Source: Desulfobacteraceae bacterium
GTDB taxonomy: Bacteria > Desulfobacterota > Desulfobacteria > Desulfobacterales > UBA5616
NCBI GenBank assembly: GCA_013791935.1
Contig: VMSV01000200.1
Coordinates: 1-55,790, forward strand
Reading direction: 5' to 3'
Length of the DNA stretch: 55,790 bases
The notes beneath the pieces are model-generated. The model saw only the letters and a list, made by a program, of their open reading frames with translations. It did not search any database and had not been told where the DNA came from. Of the stretch, positions 1 to 9,255 are shown one piece after another (position 1 is the first letter of the stretch; every line of letters starts with the position of its first letter). Position numbers and translations under genes: made by a program.

Positions 1-1494
1 ACCGGCAGGGAGATTTTTGCTTATATACCCAGCTTTGTGTTTGGAAACCTGGTCAATCTGGCGGATCTGAATTATACTCACCACTTTTATGTGGATAACA
101 CTCCGAATTCCCAGATGCGGGGGAAAATCAGTACGGATACCAAAGACATTCTGGTTTGCGGTTTGGGAAAAGGCGGGAAAGGGTATTTTGCCCTGGATAT
201 TACAAATGTTGCAAATTTCGCTCCCGATACTACGGAAACCGAAATTGCGAACAACATAGGGCTCTGGGAATTTCCAGGGGTGTCCACAGCAGCAGGAGAC
301 ATTAACGATATGGGATACAGTTACAGTGCGGCTCATATCGTAAAGAGCTATTTGAAAGTGGACGGCCAGAATCGATGGGTTGTGATTTTCGGAAACGGTT
401 ACAACAGCTTTAACGGTAATGCGGTGCTCTTTATTGTAGATGCTCTGAATGGAACGCTTATTAAAAAAATCGACACAGGCGTGGGGGGGGACAATGGACT
501 TTCCACCCCTGTGGTCATTGATAAGAACAATGACTTTATTTCAGATTATGTGTATGCCGGGGATTTAAAAGGGAACCTGTGGAAATTTGATCTCACCGGT
601 GCCACCACGGCCAGTTGGAGTGTAGCCTTCAAAGAAGGAACCACGCCAAAACCCCTTTTCCAGGCTTTGGGCCAGCCCATCACTGCCCGACCCGATGTCA
701 TGTGGCATCCCAAGGATCATGGTTTTCTGGTGGTTTTCGGTACCGGGAAATACCTCCACAACACGGACAGAAATGATTTGAGTCAACAGTCTGTCTATGG
801 CATCTGGGATTACGGGGATGATGAAGACGATTCCGAATACCTGGGATCCTTGGATCATTCCACGGGAGCGTTGACCTATCCTTCCGGGATATCTCTTGTG
901 AAACAGGAAGTATATCATACGACTTCTCTTAACGGGGAGTATTACAGAACCTTGACAAACAACGAGATCCAGTGGCATGAGGTGGTGAATGGGATTGAAC
1001 AGGATCTTCCGGCGGATACCGATCTTGGGCAGCAAAAACCCAATCCCGTGGTTCATGCAGGATGGTATTTTGATTTTCCCAATGCAGATGAATATGAAGG
1101 TGAGCGGGTGATCAAGGATGTGAATATTCGGGACAACAAACTGTTTGTGCTGTCCTTTATTCCCAATATTTCTCCATGTTCGGGAGGGGGCAATTCCTTC
1201 TTCTATATCATGGACCCGAACAACGGGGGACGCATCGATATTCCCACCATAGATATCAACGGTGATGGGAAAGTGGATGATGACGATTTGATTCAGATCG
1301 GAACGGATGAGGAAGGAAACCCCATCTATGCCTCGCCAACAGGCAAGCTGAATATCGGCATGCTCCATGCCCCGAAATTTATCAAGATCAGAGACAATCT
1401 GGACAAAGTGATCATGAGCGATTCTTCCGGAGATATTCCTGTGGTAGATATCACGGGGGAATCCTTGGGGATGTATTACTGGATAGAAAGATAA
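1..1494 (+). CDS. pilY1: PilY1-type type IV pilus tip protein, 3' part
   Basis: This is the C-terminal beta-propeller part of a PilC/PilY1 protein, which acts at the type IV pilus tip in adhesion and calcium-controlled extension and retraction. The reading frame is open from base 1; the first GTG at 37 is internal, since the family motif GREIFAYIPS is encoded just before it. Family signatures follow: a VYAGDLKGNLWKFDL stretch directly after an EF-hand-like loop (DKNNDFISD), and a second Asp-rich loop (DINGDGKVDDDD) near the end. In PilY1 such loops bind calcium. The N-terminal half lies outside the window, probably with minor pilin genes. Two small exported proteins follow on the same strand. 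Identity is confident; the full length is unknown. Confidence 0.9.
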   Translation, partial: TGREIFAYIPSFVFGNLVNLADLNYTHHFYVDNTPNSQMRGKISTDTKDILVCGLGKGGKGYFALDITNVANFAPDTTETEIANNIGLWEFPGVSTAAGDINDMGYSYSAAHIVKSYLKVDGQNRWVVIFGNGYNSFNGNAVLFIVDALNGTLIKKIDTGVGGDNGLSTPVVIDKNNDFISDYVYAGDLKGNLWKFDLTGATTASWSVAFKEGTTPKPLFQALGQPITARPDVMWHPKDHGFLVVFGTGKYLHNTDRNDLSQQSVYGIWDYGDDEDDSEYLGSLDHSTGALTYPSGISLVKQEVYHTTSLNGEYYRTLTNNEIQWHEVVNGIEQDLPADTDLGQQKPNPVVHAGWYFDFPNADEYEGERVIKDVNIRDNKLFVLSFIPNISPCSGGGNSFFYIMDPNNGGRIDIPTIDINGDGKVDDDDLIQIGTDEEGNPIYASPTGKLNIGMLHAPKFIKIRDNLDKVIMSDSSGDIPVVDITGESLGMYYWIER

Positions 1495-1548
1495 GAAAAA
1501 AAAATAGGCTGAGAAAATCCCGGTATGGAAAACTAAGGAGAGGATATT

Positions 1549-1935
1549 ATGGCGAAAATCATCAGGCGATGCTTAAAAAATATGTGGGTCTTGGCCTGTC
1601 TGGCCATTCTTATAGGCCCGGGGCCCCAGCTTATTGCCCGGGAAGGCGGAAGTGAACACAAGATGGTTCGAGACGTTGTCCAGAACCCCTATAAAAATTA
1701 TCCGGAAGAATTCACCGGGAGAGGTGTTCTGGAAGCTCTTAATTCTAAAATCGTGGTGATCAGTGATTCGGAGTACAGCCTGGATTCCAATGTAAGTTTT
1801 CACTTGCCGGGCAGGGACCATGCATCCCCTTCGGCCTTTGAAAAAGGTCAGGCTGTGGCGTTTATCGTCAATGAAGAGGGGCAGATTATTTCCATTTGGA
1901 CATTAAACCAAATGGAGGATCTGATGCCGAAATGA
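1549..1935 (+). CDS. small exported protein of unknown function next to pilY1
   Basis: A 128-residue protein that I do not recognise. It starts with a basic stretch and a hydrophobic segment (about residues 10-27) typical of a signal peptide, so it is probably periplasmic or outer-membrane associated. The mature part is short and mixed alpha/beta in character, without cysteines or a recognisable catalytic motif. The start is supported by an AAGGAGAGG ribosome-binding site before ATG. It lies 54 bases after pilY1 and 25 bases before the next gene on the same strand, so the three are probably co-transcribed and this protein may serve the pilus; that role is inferred only from position. Confidence 0.75.
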   Translation: MAKIIRRCLKNMWVLACLAILIGPGPQLIAREGGSEHKMVRDVVQNPYKNYPEEFTGRGVLEALNSKIVVISDSEYSLDSNVSFHLPGRDHASPSAFEKGQAVAFIVNEEGQIISIWTLNQMEDLMPK

Positions 1936-1960
1936 AAAGTTCCGGAAAAGGTAGGAAAAG

Positions 1961-2662
1961 TTGAAGAAGATCTGTTATGTATCGCTAATCCTGGTGCTGG
2001 TTTTGGGAGTTGTCCCCTCAGGCCATGCGGAGTTCTATAAATTCAAAAACAACCAGGGGGTAGTGGTTTTTACCGATGATTTGGCCAAAGTACCTGAAAA
2101 TCAGAGGGAAGAGGCATTCCAGTATGAGGATTCTCCTTCACAGGATGTGTCCCATGACCAAAATGAGGTGGTTTCAGGCGATTTGGCGGAATCTTCCTCG
2201 CTTGAAGAGGTTGCGAACTCCGATGATCAGCTGAACACCATGAATTCCGAGGACCCGGGGGAAGGGGAAAACCAGGAGATTTCGGAAGAGTGGAATGATG
2301 TTGTGAGCTCGGGTGAAGAAGGCGACATGGAGGCTGAAACCGAAACCGAAACCGAAGAAGTTCACCCTGATTCGAACGAATCCGAGATTACGCCGGAAAA
2401 AACCGAGACTGAAAACCGCTCGAGTCTACCCGATGCGGATTTGTTAAACCAGGATAAAATCATCCTGGATCAGGAATACCTTGCACTGCAAGCGGAAAAG
2501 GAAATGCTGGAAAAAAGCAAACCGCATCTGAAATCCCGGGAAGAATTACAAGCCTATCATGAGAAAATTGTAAACATCAACGAGCGGATATCCGATTTCG
2601 ACGACCGCAGAAAGGTTTATTCAGACAAAGTGGATGCCTATAACGCGACAAGTAGCGATTAA
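1961..2662 (+). CDS. DUF4124-type exported protein with acidic and coiled-coil regions
   Basis: A 233-residue exported protein starting at TTG after a weak GGAAAAG-like site. A signal peptide (about residues 1-23, ending SGHAEF) is followed by a DUF4124-like segment, recognised by YKFKNNQGVVVFTDDL near residues 26-41. A long Glu/Ser/Thr-rich acidic linker (about 50-150) includes a run of Glu-Thr repeats. The C-terminal 75 residues are charged and predicted helical or coiled-coil. DUF4124 proteins are common small envelope proteins of proteobacteria with no settled function. It ends the pilY1 operon, with a terminator-like hairpin 30 bases downstream. Confidence 0.75.
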   Translation: MKKICYVSLILVLVLGVVPSGHAEFYKFKNNQGVVVFTDDLAKVPENQREEAFQYEDSPSQDVSHDQNEVVSGDLAESSSLEEVANSDDQLNTMNSEDPGEGENQEISEEWNDVVSSGEEGDMEAETETETEEVHPDSNESEITPEKTETENRSSLPDADLLNQDKIILDQEYLALQAEKEMLEKSKPHLKSREELQAYHEKIVNINERISDFDDRRKVYSDKVDAYNATSSD

Positions 2663-2692
2663 TCCCAAGCAGAGTTCGTTTGAACCAACAAA

Positions 2693-2730
2693 AAAGCAGC
2701 GATCCTCCATGGACAGCTGCTTTATTGTTT
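2693..2730 (+). terminator. terminator-like hairpin after the pilY1 operon
   Basis: Perfect 8-bp arms AAAGCAGC (2693-2700) and GCTGCTTT (2716-2723) with a 15-base loop, followed by a T-rich tail (TTTATTGTTT). It lies between the DUF4124-type gene and the cysteine desulfurase, which argues against a longer desulfurase reading frame beginning at a TTG at 2680. Confidence 0.6.
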
Positions 2731-2766
2731 GGTAATAATGAAAAAAACAACTTTCCGGAGGCAGCC

Positions 2767-3918
2767 ATGGTTCATCCCATCTATCTGGATTATAACGGAA
2801 CCACTCCCATCCATCCTGAAGTCATTGAAACGATGAAGGTCTTCCTGGAAAAGGAGTTCGGGAACCCTTCCAGCGCCCACTGGTATGGCATTACTCCCAA
2901 AAGGGCCATTGAAAACGCTAGACTTCAGGTGGCGGAATTGTTGAACTGTGATCCTGTGGAAGTGGTTTTCACCAGCGGAGGCACTGAGGCCAACAACCAT
3001 GCCATCAAGGGGATTGCCTGGGCGAATCAGGCCAAGGGAAACCATATTATCACCACCCGGATTGAGCACCCTGCGGTTCTTGAGGTTTGCCGGTATCTGG
3101 AAAAATGGGGATTTAAAACCACCTATCTGCCGGTGGATGAATACGGCTTGGTGTACCCGGAGGATGTTAAAAAGGCCATTCTGCCGGAAACCCTTTTAAT
3201 AACGGTGATGCATGCCAACAATGAAGTGGGAACCCTTGAGCCCATCGAGGACATCGGAAGGATTGCCAAAACCCGGGGAATATTCTTCCACACAGACGCA
3301 GCCCAGAGTATCGGGAAAGTGCCCACAGATGTGAAAAGCTTGGGCGTGGATCTTCTCTCCGTTGCAGGACATAAGATCTATGCGCCGAAAGGGGTTGGGG
3401 CCTTATTTATTAAAAAAGGAACCTCTTTGGATCCTTTCTGCCACGGAGCCGGGCAGGAGAGGGGATTCAGAGGCGGCACGGAAAATGTTCTTGAAATTGT
3501 GGGTCTCGGAAAAGCGTGCGAAATATTAAGGAAGGATTTTGCAGCCCGGCAAGAAAAGATGATGGGCCTTACCCATGGCTTGTATCAAGGACTACTCCAT
3601 CATGAAATAGACATGAGGCTGAACGGCCATCCTGAACTTCGGCTTCCCAATACCCTCAGCCTGTCTTTTAAAGGGTTGGAGGCCAATCGCATTCTGGAAG
3701 AAATAGGCCTTGACGTGGCGGCTTCCGCCGGTGCCGCCTGCCATTCAGATACCATTGAGATCTCCCATGTGCTGAAGGCCATGAATGTTCCGGTTGAATG
3801 GGCCAAGGGCACGATCCGATTCACTACCGGCATGATGACCACGGAAGATGAAATTCACAGGACCATTGTCATTGTGGCGCAAGCATTGAAAAAACTCCGT
3901 AAAACAGGGAGCCATTAA
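2767..3918 (+). CDS. NifS/IscS-type cysteine desulfurase (possible selenocysteine lyase role)
   Basis: A PLP-dependent class V aminotransferase-fold enzyme of 383 residues that takes sulfur from cysteine (or selenium from selenocysteine) as an enzyme-bound persulfide. Visible motifs are LDYNGTTPIHP at the N-terminus, SGGTEANN near 70, the TRIEHPAVLE loop near 97-106, FHTDAAQSIGK near 174-184, the PLP lysine in AGHKIYAPKG (Lys203) and the active-site cysteine in AGAACHSD (Cys325). ATG at 2767 is chosen because it has a CCGGAGG site and opens directly into the conserved N-terminus; an in-frame TTG at 2680 would run through a hairpin. It is convergent with yedF, with a 4-base overlap of the ends. 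That pairing fits sulfur or selenium trafficking, but the substrate cannot be told from sequence. Confidence 0.9.
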   Translation: MVHPIYLDYNGTTPIHPEVIETMKVFLEKEFGNPSSAHWYGITPKRAIENARLQVAELLNCDPVEVVFTSGGTEANNHAIKGIAWANQAKGNHIITTRIEHPAVLEVCRYLEKWGFKTTYLPVDEYGLVYPEDVKKAILPETLLITVMHANNEVGTLEPIEDIGRIAKTRGIFFHTDAAQSIGKVPTDVKSLGVDLLSVAGHKIYAPKGVGALFIKKGTSLDPFCHGAGQERGFRGGTENVLEIVGLGKACEILRKDFAARQEKMMGLTHGLYQGLLHHEIDMRLNGHPELRLPNTLSLSFKGLEANRILEEIGLDVAASAGAACHSDTIEISHVLKAMNVPVEWAKGTIRFTTGMMTTEDEIHRTIVIVAQALKKLRKTGSH

Positions 3919-4508
3919 ATATTGATGACTTTGTCCGCCAGTTGCATGGCCGTAACAATATCCAACATATTGGTGGTTTCACCCACCTGTTTCTGATCCA
4001 GCAGATTAAAATGGGTCAAGCAGGTTCCGCATACCAGAATGACTACCCCCTGATCTTGCAGTTCCAGTAGATCCTCCAGACTTTCCGATCCGTTTACGCT
4101 GAGCTTGACACCGTTATTCACAAAGACCACGCGCCATAAATCCTTTCCCATCTCCTTCAGGGTTTTGATGAAATTGATCATCAATTTTTTTCCGAGGGTT
4201 TCATCCCCGAATCCCATCCGGTCCGTGGCCACCATAACCATGATATTCCGATTGCCTTCAAGACACTCTATTTTTCCCATCGCGATCGCTTGAGGGTTTT
4301 CCATTTCCCCGATAATGAGGAAGTCCTGGTTTTGGTTTTTGGTATCGGTAACATATCCCTTTGAAGACAGGAACCGGGAGACATTCTGCTTTGCGGCCTC
4401 ATTATCCACCAGAATACTGATTTTTGAAACAGCCTCGTTTTCAATGGCTGATTTGGCCTGCAGTACCGGGGCCGGGCAGGCAAGGCCCCTTGCGTCGATT
4501 TCTTTCAT
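3915..4508 (-). CDS. yedF: YedF-type sulfurtransferase-like selenium metabolism protein
   Basis: A 197-residue two-domain cytoplasmic protein. The N-terminal TusA/SirA-like domain (1-70) carries the persulfide cysteine in GLACPAPV (Cys11). The C-terminal domain (about 88-197) is DsrE-like, with a CGTCL pair (Cys160, Cys163). This arrangement matches the YedF family, often encoded near SelD or NifS-like genes in selenium-using bacteria. The start has an AAGGAG site seven bases upstream. It overlaps the end of the convergent cysteine desulfurase gene by four bases. Partnership with that desulfurase is inferred from position; no selD is present in the window. Confidence 0.88.
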   Translation of the reverse strand: MKEIDARGLACPAPVLQAKSAIENEAVSKISILVDNEAAKQNVSRFLSSKGYVTDTKNQNQDFLIIGEMENPQAIAMGKIECLEGNRNIMVMVATDRMGFGDETLGKKLMINFIKTLKEMGKDLWRVVFVNNGVKLSVNGSESLEDLLELQDQGVVILVCGTCLTHFNLLDQKQVGETTNMLDIVTAMQLADKVINI

Positions 4509-4866
4509 AAAAGCTCCTTTTTGTCGGTGTTGTCGATGTTATCGGCAAAATAGATTATCACAATTATACGTTATGTCTAATTGATATGTTAAATTGAAAA
4601 TGGGTTTTTCATAGATAAAACAGATGGAATATGAATTGGACCTAATTTGAGCGATTTTCGAGTTTGCCGCAGATGGAAGGAAAATGGCATTTCGCTATAG
4701 TAGCCTATGCGGGATGGCATTTGACGCCGCAGATGCGGTGAAATCGGAAGTCCCGAAGGGTTTCAAAATTTTGGCATCTAAAGGATTTAATTCCCTATAA
4801 TCATATAACATTTCTCATGGTCGAAATTTTGAAACGCTTAATTTAGGTTGGACCCTGTTTCGGAGG
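4509..4866. other. intergenic region with a 12-bp inverted repeat
   Basis: No gene was found in this stretch between two minus-strand genes. It holds a perfect 12-bp inverted repeat, GTTTCAAAATTT at 4760-4771 and its complement at 4824-4835, spaced by 52 bases, and two direct copies of GCCGCAGATG (about 4668 and 4725). The promoter of yedF must lie here, but no clear -35/-10 pair stands out. Confidence 0.4.
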
Positions 4867-7611
4867 TTATTTTTTATTCAACACTTTCCTTACACACGAA
4901 GCGAGGCCGGTATAGGTAAAAGGTTTTGCCAGAATGGCGCTTATTCCGGTATCCTTTGTTTCCGGGTCATCGGTTCTTCCGGCAAAACCCGTGCACAGGA
5001 TGATGGGTAAGTCCGGCCGTACAGAAAGGATTTCGTTCGCAAGATCATCTCCTGTAATATTCGGCATGGACAGGTCCGTGATCACCAGATCGTATTTATC
5101 AGGTTGAGAACGGAAGATTTTGAGGGCTTCAACAGGGTCTTGGCGGGTTTCAACCACATAACCCAGCCGTTCGAGAAAAATTTGCCCGATGGTTAGAAGG
5201 GAATCCTCATCATCCACAAAAAGAACTCGTTCATTGCCTCCGATCGGGTTTTTTTCCGTGACTTCATTCGGGATTGCCAATCGGGGTATTTCGGGAAAAA
5301 ACAGGGACAAAGCGGTCCCCTTGCCGATGGTGCTTTCAATACGAATAGTACCGTTATGGGATTTTATGATTCCATGAGCAATGGATAACCCCATACCGGA
5401 ACCTTTTCCGATTGTTTTTGTGGTAAAATACGGGTCGAAAATCCGGTTGAGGGTGTCCGGATCAATCCCGGATCCTGTGTCTTTTACAGTGATCCTTAAA
5501 TAATTCGCTGAAGGCAAATCCGGAACCAAGGTTTCAGGCAGGTCTTTGGAAGATATTCTGTCTGCTATGATTTCTATCCTTCCCCGATCTTTAATGGCCT
5601 CCAAGGCATTATCGAACAAAATCATCAGGAGTTGATGAATCTGGGCTTCATCGGCAAGGATCACTGGGCAGATTGCCGGAAAACTGCTTAGGATTTCAAT
5701 GCCCGGCCGGGCTTTTTGTTTGAGGGTCATCAAGGATCCCTGAAGAATGGTCAGGAGATCGGTATGTATTAAGTTGTCTTCGGTTTTGAGGCTGAAGCCA
5801 AGCAATTGTTTCACAACATCTGTACCCCTCAGGCAGGCTGTTTGGATTTCAGCCAAGAACCCTCTGGAAGAATACTTTTCCGGGATTTCTTGAAGGGATA
5901 ATTCAGTGTTGCCCAGAATAATTCCAAGAATATTATTAAAATCATGAGCGATCCCACGGGCAAGAGTTCCGATGGATTCCATTTTCTGGGCATGGCGAAC
6001 CTGCTCTTCCAGATACTTTTCATGGGATATGTCCCGGAAAAAGTTCTGAATGGCATAGGGTGTTTCGTTTCTAAGAATCAGCGAACGCCTCATTTCCACG
6101 GTTTTAGAAACCCCGGATTTGGTGAGGATCTGATATTCAGACACATGTTCCTCAAAGCCTTTTTCCAGCAGAGAAGTTCTTGCCTTGATATACTCTTTTC
6201 TGGAACCAGGAGCAATCATCAGCAAAGGGCTTGCTTTCGAAATTTCCTGTTTTGAATATTCCAATAGATCAAAAAACGCCTTGTTCCCATCAATGAAATT
6301 ACTCTCTATGTCGTAGATGCAGACGCAATCAAAGGAGCGATCAAACAGGGCTTTGTAACGTTCTTCGCTTTCTTTTAAAGAGGCGATCATTTGATGCCGT
6401 TCGGTGGCATCCATCACCGTTGAAATAATCACATCCTGTTCAAATAGAGGAATGGTGATGGAAGACACTATTCTCTTTTCCCCTGTTTTTGTTGCGATTT
6501 CAATGTCCGCCCACTTCATTCTCGAAACATCCCCGCTCATCACATCATCCACCATCCTTTGCCTTATGGTCTCCCTGCTTTTAGGCTCGGGGTGGGTTTT
6601 CTTAAAAAAGGATCTAAGATCCGGGATCTCCTCTTTGGGCCATCCATAGACTTCTTCAAATTTTTCGTTGATCAGTGAGGATACACCGGTGGAAAGCCGG
6701 GTTACGGCAATGCCGATGGGCATTTTTTCCAGAACGGTTTCAATAAAGACATTTCGTTCCGCAAGTTCGTCCTTGGCTTTGGAGGCTTCTGTAATATTCT
6801 GGTAAACCCCATAAAACTTTACAGGATTCCCAGTTTCGTCATTTTCAAGTTCTCCGTTCCATCTTATTTTACGTTCCATGCCGTCGGAAGGGATAATCCT
6901 GAATTCAATGGGAGAAATTTTACGGGCTGTGATCATTTCACTGATTTGGTTCAAGGCTTTTTCCCGATCTTCGGGATGAACCATATCCGGATCTATTTTT
7001 AAAGGTTTTTGTGGGACATCCTTCTCAGGAATACCGTGAATTCGGAACAGGTTTTCCGACCAAACGACTTGATTGGTTTTCAAGTTCCAAATAAAACTTC
7101 CTATTCCGGCAATTTTTTCTGCATGACCCAGAAGCTTTTCCTTTTCTTTAAGGGCTTCTTGGGCCAGAACCCGATCGGTAATGTCCCTTGCAATCTGCGT
7201 GAAACCCGTCACTTTTTGATCCACCCGGATAGGGCAATAGGAAAATTCAAAATAGCGGCGCCTGCTATCTTTATAATCGTGTTTGTATTCAACGCGAAAC
7301 CGCTCGCCGTTGAGAGCCCGCTCCTTTAATGACTGCCAATAGGAAGCCGAATCCGGATCATTCATGAAGCTGTTGGGAAGAACACCCGGCTTCATCTCAA
7401 TTCCAAGTGCATCTTTTAGCGAATTCGCATAGGCGGAATTGAAAAACCGTGGAACTCCATTTTCATCCGTGACCATGATGGCATCGTCGGTAGTTTCCAG
7501 AAGGGCTTTAATATAAATATTGGATTGCACCTGTTTGTTCAGATTTGCATTGGCTTTTTCCAGGTGAGAGATTTTTAAAGCCATCTCTTCCCGAGAAAGT
7601 TTTTCTGACAT
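4867..7611 (-). CDS. hybrid sensor histidine kinase with four PAS domains and a receiver
   Basis: A 914-residue soluble hybrid kinase. After a short coiled-coil start come four PAS-type modules (about 33-150, 160-278, 288-405 and 415-532). Next is a HisKA domain with the phospho-accepting His556 in GIAHDFNNILG. The HATPase domain (about 650-772) shows the N-box (FDNALEAI), DTGSGID and a GKGSGMGLSIAHGI lid. The C-terminal receiver (about 794-914) has Asp846 in VITDLSMP as phospho-acceptor and Lys896. No membrane segment is visible, so it probably senses a cytoplasmic signal, possibly redox or a small ligand. No cognate DNA-binding regulator is adjacent. The start has only a weak site. Domain assignment is secure; the signal is unknown. 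Confidence 0.92.
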   Translation of the reverse strand: MSEKLSREEMALKISHLEKANANLNKQVQSNIYIKALLETTDDAIMVTDENGVPRFFNSAYANSLKDALGIEMKPGVLPNSFMNDPDSASYWQSLKERALNGERFRVEYKHDYKDSRRRYFEFSYCPIRVDQKVTGFTQIARDITDRVLAQEALKEKEKLLGHAEKIAGIGSFIWNLKTNQVVWSENLFRIHGIPEKDVPQKPLKIDPDMVHPEDREKALNQISEMITARKISPIEFRIIPSDGMERKIRWNGELENDETGNPVKFYGVYQNITEASKAKDELAERNVFIETVLEKMPIGIAVTRLSTGVSSLINEKFEEVYGWPKEEIPDLRSFFKKTHPEPKSRETIRQRMVDDVMSGDVSRMKWADIEIATKTGEKRIVSSITIPLFEQDVIISTVMDATERHQMIASLKESEERYKALFDRSFDCVCIYDIESNFIDGNKAFFDLLEYSKQEISKASPLLMIAPGSRKEYIKARTSLLEKGFEEHVSEYQILTKSGVSKTVEMRRSLILRNETPYAIQNFFRDISHEKYLEEQVRHAQKMESIGTLARGIAHDFNNILGIILGNTELSLQEIPEKYSSRGFLAEIQTACLRGTDVVKQLLGFSLKTEDNLIHTDLLTILQGSLMTLKQKARPGIEILSSFPAICPVILADEAQIHQLLMILFDNALEAIKDRGRIEIIADRISSKDLPETLVPDLPSANYLRITVKDTGSGIDPDTLNRIFDPYFTTKTIGKGSGMGLSIAHGIIKSHNGTIRIESTIGKGTALSLFFPEIPRLAIPNEVTEKNPIGGNERVLFVDDEDSLLTIGQIFLERLGYVVETRQDPVEALKIFRSQPDKYDLVITDLSMPNITGDDLANEILSVRPDLPIILCTGFAGRTDDPETKDTGISAILAKPFTYTGLASCVRKVLNKK

Positions 7612-8040
7612 AAAGCCTCCGAAAATTTCAGTTTGGTAAAAGGCCGAAAAATGAAAATATGCTCAACGGGTGTCGTGGAGAAGACTCATTGAATAAGAGC
7701 ATAGACGCAGTATACTGCATTGACGCACTGTGTTAGGCTATTTTATTAAAAATAACATGAAATTGCAATGTATTATTCGATTCATGGCCATGAAACATTC
7801 ATCGGCTCTTTGAAAAATAAATTGAAGCCCTGTTTTTGATTCTTTTTTCCTGCGAAGGAAAAAGATAAACCCATTGAAAGTTGGGAGAACACCTGATATT
7901 GAATTGGGCAATAAAATCACTCCTGTTTACAATCAGTCCACTCATTGTTCCAATTGAACCCATCCTTATTAAAGGAGAGTGGATTTGAATAACATAGATA
8001 TATTTTAATAATTTCAACGATATTTCAAAGGAGGAAACAA
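7612..8040. promoter_or_regulatory. divergent intergenic region between the kinase and alcohol dehydrogenase genes
   Basis: No gene of normal size was found. A perfect 12-bp palindrome GCAGTATACTGC lies at 7707-7718, bracketed by two GACGCA copies, and could be an operator. A small hairpin (TTTTTCCT/AGGAAAAA) sits near 7847-7864. An eight-codon reading frame (TTG at 7985 to TAA at 8008) follows an AAAGGAG site and could be a leader peptide, but this is weak. A strong CAAAGGAGGA ribosome-binding site precedes the ATG at 8041. Confidence 0.4.
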
Positions 8041-9195
8041 ATGGGTAGTGCAGCTTATAATATATCAGTAGGTTTTAACGGAAGGTTCGGAGCCGGGAGC
8101 CTTCAGGAAATCGGCAAGATATCCCAGAGGGCGGGAATAAAAAAAGCCCTGATCGTATGTGACCCCATGATGGTGAAAATCGGGTATGCTGAAAAAATCA
8201 GCGGAATATTGGCTGAATCCGGGCTTGGTTCGGTCATTTTTGATCAATGTGTTGAAAATCCAAGGGCTTTGGATGTTACCGCAGGCGCAAAAGTATTTAA
8301 TGAACAGGGATGCGATGGAATCGTCGCCCTAGGCGGCGGTAGCCCCATCGATCAGGCCAAAGCCATCCGAGTCATTGCCCGGTATGGCGGAACGGCCCAG
8401 GACTTCAATGCCATGGGGGGAAGCCGGGCTCGAGAAATCAAAGGGGATATGGCTCCCATGATCGTTGTTCCCACCACATCGGGTACCGGCAGTGAGGCCA
8501 CCCGGGCAGCCGTGATTACGGACTCGGAAAAGAATGTGAAGTTTTTCCTGGTGAGCCCCTTTCTGCTCCCAACCAATGTGATTCTGGACCCGGCCCTCAC
8601 TCTATCCATGCCTCCGAAAGTTACCGCCGCCACAGGTATGGATGCCCTGGTTCACTCTCTGGAAGCCTATGTGACGGCAAGCGCCAACCCCATTTCAGAC
8701 AGTTTCGGACGCACCAGTTTTATGCTCATTGGAAAAAGCCTTAAAAAAGCCGTGGAAAACGGAGAAGACATGGATGCCCGGTCAGACATGTCCATGGCGT
8801 CTCTTTTGGCCGGAATGGCCTTTGCCATTGCTAATCTCGGGGCGGTTCATGCCTTGGCACATCCATTGGGAGGCCGTCACCACATCGCCCATGGATTGGC
8901 CAACTCCATCATGATGCCCCATGTCATGCGGTACAATGCAAAAACTTCCGAAGCAAAATATGTGGAAGCCGTAAAACTCATGGGAAAAGATGTGAAAAAT
9001 GCAGAAGAAGCGGCCCAAGCCATCACAAACTTTGCCGCCGAGATCGGACTCCCCACCAAGTTGAGCGAGATCGGAATTAAAGAAGAGGATCTCATCCAAC
9101 TGTCCAAGGATGCCGCAGCAGATGTGAATCACTACTCCAACCCTGTGCCCTGCACCGAACAAACCCTTCTGGAGATGTATAAGAAGGCGCTGTAG
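8041..9195 (+). CDS. iron-containing alcohol dehydrogenase (group III)
   Basis: A 384-residue NAD(P)-dependent alcohol/aldehyde oxidoreductase of the Fe-ADH family. The nucleotide-binding motif GGGSPIDQAK is at 98-107 and the family signature PTTSGTGSEAT at 144-154. The metal ligands are visible as Asp201, His205, His270 and His284, spaced as in FucO-type enzymes. The start is set by a strong AAAGGAGG site. It is a single-gene unit: an intergenic region lies upstream and a strong terminator follows 22 bases after the stop. In anaerobes such enzymes interconvert short alcohols and aldehydes; the substrate here is not predictable. Confidence 0.93.
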   Translation: MGSAAYNISVGFNGRFGAGSLQEIGKISQRAGIKKALIVCDPMMVKIGYAEKISGILAESGLGSVIFDQCVENPRALDVTAGAKVFNEQGCDGIVALGGGSPIDQAKAIRVIARYGGTAQDFNAMGGSRAREIKGDMAPMIVVPTTSGTGSEATRAAVITDSEKNVKFFLVSPFLLPTNVILDPALTLSMPPKVTAATGMDALVHSLEAYVTASANPISDSFGRTSFMLIGKSLKKAVENGEDMDARSDMSMASLLAGMAFAIANLGAVHALAHPLGGRHHIAHGLANSIMMPHVMRYNAKTSEAKYVEAVKLMGKDVKNAEEAAQAITNFAAEIGLPTKLSEIGIKEEDLIQLSKDAAADVNHYSNPVPCTEQTLLEMYKKAL

Positions 9196-9217
9196 TATAT
9201 TCTTTTAAAGCACCGAG

Positions 9218-9255
9218 AAACCTGGCCGGGCTTTGCTCCCCGGCCAGGTTTTTTT
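9218..9255 (+). terminator. rho-independent terminator of the alcohol dehydrogenase gene
   Basis: A perfect GC-rich stem of at least 12 bp (AACCTGGCCGGG and its complement) with a short loop (CTTTGCT), followed by seven T residues. It lies 22 bases after the dehydrogenase stop codon. Confidence 0.92.

Noticed and set aside
565..1368. Minus-strand 267-codon frame opposite pilY1
   Set aside because: Antisense to conserved PilY1 motifs, with no recognisable product.
2680..2766. Upstream extension of the cysteine desulfurase from TTG 2680
   Set aside because: The extension crosses a terminator-like hairpin and adds 29 residues not typical of the family; ATG 2767 has a good ribosome site.
7985..8008. 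Eight-codon leader peptide before the alcohol dehydrogenase gene
   Set aside because: An AAAGGAG site exists, but there are no regulatory codon runs or alternative hairpins to support attenuation.
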